Below, piece after piece: positions 62,465-64,000 of a stretch of 64,000 nt of DNA. A program made the position numbers and the translations under genes. Every line of letters starts with the position of its first letter. The first letter of the stretch is position 1. Source of the stretch: Streptomyces sp. M41(2017) (GTDB lineage: Bacteria > Actinomycetota > Actinomycetes > Streptomycetales > Streptomycetaceae). Where the stretch lies: contig NZ_MWFK01000002.1 in the NCBI RefSeq assembly GCF_002078175.1, positions 1,054,001 to 1,118,000 of the forward strand. Direction: 5' to 3'. Below the pieces are notes generated by a model. The model saw only the letters and a list, made by a program, of their open reading frames with translations, made no database searches and had not been told where the DNA came from.

Positions 62465-62476
62465 CTAATTGATTAG
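62465..62476. promoter_or_regulatory. Palindrome CTAAT-TG-ATTAG between SnoaL-like and PadR genes
   Basis: An exact 5-bp dyad, with a third ATTAG copy 11 bases to the right, in an unusually AT-rich patch between the divergent genes. It is a reasonable PadR operator. Confidence 0.5.
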
Positions 62477-62524
62477 GTGCGCATAAGATTAGTCGTGCCG
62501 GTGTATGCCGTCTAGCCTTGGGGG

Positions 62525-63088
62525 ATGGCATTGCGACACGCGGTACTGGCCGCGCTCCTGGAGGGCGATGCGTCGGGGTACGACCTGGCCAAGGGATTCG
62601 ACGCCTCGGTGGCCAACTTCTGGATGGCGACCCCGCAGCAGCTGTACCGCGAGCTGGACCGCATGGAATCGGACGGGCTCATCGAGGCCCGGCTGGTGCG
62701 CCAGGAACGCCGGCCCAACAAGCGGGTGTTCTCCCTGACCGCGACGGGCCTGGACACGCTGGCCGGCTTCACCGCGGCGCCCGCGCGGCCCACCGCCCTG
62801 CGCGACGAGCTGATGGTCAAGGTGTACGCACTCGACGAGGGGGACGCCGACGCCGTACGGACGGCGATCGCCGAGCGGCTGGAGGGGGCGCGGGCCAAGC
62901 TGGCGCACTACGACCGGATCGGCGACCGCCTGCTCGACGGGCGGACCGAGGAGGCGTATCTGGCCACCGCCGAACGCGTCGGCCCGTACCTCACTCTCCT
63001 GGGGGGACGCGCCTTCGAGCAGGCGAACATCGCCTGGGCGGAACAGGCGCTGCTGGTCCTGGAACACCGCACGCCCGTGCCGCGATAG
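62525..63088 (+). CDS. PadR-family transcriptional regulator
   Basis: A 187-residue regulator. The winged helix lies at about 1-75 (LRHAVLAALLEGDASGYDLAKGFD ... TPQQLYRELDRMESDGLIEARLVRQERRPNKRVFSLTATG), followed by a dimerisation helical domain. PadR proteins respond to phenolic acids or similar; the ligand is unknown here. GGGGG abuts the ATG, so the message may be leaderless, with TAGCCT upstream as a -10 candidate. It is divergent from the SnoaL-like gene. Confidence 0.82.
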   Translation: MALRHAVLAALLEGDASGYDLAKGFDASVANFWMATPQQLYRELDRMESDGLIEARLVRQERRPNKRVFSLTATGLDTLAGFTAAPARPTALRDELMVKVYALDEGDADAVRTAIAERLEGARAKLAHYDRIGDRLLDGRTEEAYLATAERVGPYLTLLGGRAFEQANIAWAEQALLVLEHRTPVPR

Positions 63089-63263
63089 GCCGGCCGTCCG
63101 CGGCGGGACACGCGGTACGGCCGGGTGCACCCCGGTTGGTCACCCGCGTCCGGCCCGCCTACGGTCGAGGAGGCATCCGCCCCCGACGATCCGTGTACGG
63201 AGCACCTGGACGGGTAGCCGGAACCCCGGCCCGACAGGGTCCGCATACCCGGAAGGACGCACC

Positions 63264-63959
63264 ATGTCGAAGATCCTTTTTGTGATGACCGGCGCCGATC
63301 ACTGGACGCTCGCCGACGGCACCCGGCACCCCACCGGCTTCTGGGCCGAGGAGGCCGCGGCTCCGTACGAGGCCTTCAGGGCCGCCGGTCACGACGTCGT
63401 CGTCGCCACGCCGGGCGGGGTCGAGCCGACGATGGACCAGGGCAGCCTGGCACCCGAGTTCAACGGCGGCCAGGAGGGCTCCGACCGGGTCGCGCGCACC
63501 GTCGCGTCCATGAGCGAACTCAAGCACCCGGTCAAGCTGTCCGCCGTGGATCTCGACGACTACGCCGCCGTGTTCTACCCGGGCGGCCACGGTCCGATGG
63601 AGGACCTGTCGGTCGACGCCGCATCGGGCGGGCTGCTCACCGCGGCGCTGGAATCGGGCAAGCCGCTCGGTGTCGTGTGCCACGGTCCGGCGGCCCTGCT
63701 GGCGGCGACCCGGGACGACGGCTCCAACGCGTTCGCGGGCTACCGGGTCACGGCGTTCACCAACGCCGAGGAGACACAGGCGGGTTTCGCGGACAAGGCC
63801 GCGTGGCTGCTCCAGGACCGGCTCGTCGAGGCCGGAGTCGACTTCCAGGAGGGCGAGGCGTGGGCCCCGAAGGTCGTCGTCGACAGGAATCTCGTGACCG
63901 GCCAGAACCCCGCCTCCGCCGCCCCGCTCGCCACGGAGCTGCTGAAGAAGCTGGCCTGA
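63264..63959 (+). CDS. DJ-1/PfpI-family (type 1 glutamine amidotransferase-like) protein
   Basis: A 231-residue protein close to the Hsp31 / YhbO-like branch. The nucleophile elbow is GVVCHGPAAL (Cys near 136) with His, and the upstream Glu is in WAEEAAAPYEAF. Members of the group are chaperones or deglycase/glyoxalase III enzymes that handle methylglyoxal; the exact role is not shown. GGAAGGA precedes the ATG at 63264. It is in the same direction as padR but 175 bases away. Confidence 0.82.
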   Translation: MSKILFVMTGADHWTLADGTRHPTGFWAEEAAAPYEAFRAAGHDVVVATPGGVEPTMDQGSLAPEFNGGQEGSDRVARTVASMSELKHPVKLSAVDLDDYAAVFYPGGHGPMEDLSVDAASGGLLTAALESGKPLGVVCHGPAALLAATRDDGSNAFAGYRVTAFTNAEETQAGFADKAAWLLQDRLVEAGVDFQEGEAWAPKVVVDRNLVTGQNPASAAPLATELLKKLA

Positions 63960-64000
63960 GCGCATGACGGCCGGCCGGTCGTGGAAGACCCTCGGCGACC
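63960..64000. other. Window end
   Basis: Only 41 bases follow the last stop and hold nothing that can be called. Confidence 0.5.

Overview
The window is about 72% GC, with genes closely packed on both strands and strong G/C bias at third codon positions. It carries a long chaplin with a sortase signal, Tat-exported enzymes, a SigB-type sigma factor, an NsdA/NsdB-type developmental regulator, a baeRF3 protein, a DUF397 protein and a TPR-bearing Ser/Thr kinase. Together these identify a Streptomyces (or very close relative) chromosome. The combination of a chpB-like chaplin and an nsdB-like regulator, with many catabolic and regulatory genes, fits an accessory-rich chromosome arm, but that placement is inference. 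I see no rRNA, tRNA, CRISPR array, insertion sequence, phage or integrase.

Layout. 1-7962: start of an EF-G-like GTPase gene (cut by the window edge) with a candidate leader peptide and hairpin upstream, then an MBL hydrolase, a GNAT acetyltransferase, a chaplin, a secreted alpha/beta-hydrolase peptidase, a secreted DUF4232-like protein and a GltB-like FMN/Fe-S protein. 8107-13221: baeRF3 protein, Gfo/Idh/MocA oxidoreductase, Tat-secreted phospholipase C with a divergent TetR regulator. 13584-26927: signalling block with two PAS/PP2C phosphatases (one with an almost perfect tandem PAS duplication), the NsdA/B-type regulator divergent from an APH-fold protein, a secreted amidase, a large LuxR/AAA regulator and an orphan DUF397 protein.

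27011-32902: four co-directional genes (two thiolase/lipid-transfer proteins, a DUF35 OB-fold protein, an enoyl-CoA hydratase) facing a divergent acyl-CoA synthetase. The gene types and order resemble the ltp3/ltp4/Rv3521/echA19/fadD19 part of the mycobacterial cholesterol side-chain pathway. 33059-35209: membrane sulfatase-family protein. 35272-38560: IclR regulator with a D-glucarate dehydratase module. 38704-40011: lone phenylacetate-CoA ligase. 40111-42977: lipoprotein, small secreted protein, ArsR-like regulator. 43167-47414: a second CoA-metabolism operon (nitronate monooxygenase and two acyl-CoA synthetases). 47597-55875: secreted serine hydrolase, carotenoid-type oxidoreductase, kinase-TPR protein, MpaB-family oxygenase, ClC channel. 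56125-59288: frameshifted PucR/CdaR-type regulator, then an overlapping sigma factor / ANTAR / STAS-like operon. 59580-63959: acyl-CoA dehydrogenase, degenerate histidine phosphatase, Cys-rich copper-type four-helix protein, SnoaL/PadR divergent pair, DJ-1/PfpI protein.

The most interesting unifying signals are regulatory. A KstR-like palindrome with core AGAAC-N2-GTT-N-CA lies both in the hydratase/synthetase intergenic region (31112-31125) and upstream of the acyl-CoA dehydrogenase 30 kb away (60815-60828). A second shared palindrome, TCTGA-N7-TCAGA in near-identical flanks, lies at 31153-31169 and upstream of the nitronate monooxygenase operon (47457-47473). These suggest that the separate CoA gene sets belong to one or two lipid/steroid-degradation regulons. 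The other notable candidates are the leader peptide and hairpin before the EF-G-like gene, and a 10-bp-phased GCCAG array in front of the NsdA/B-type gene.
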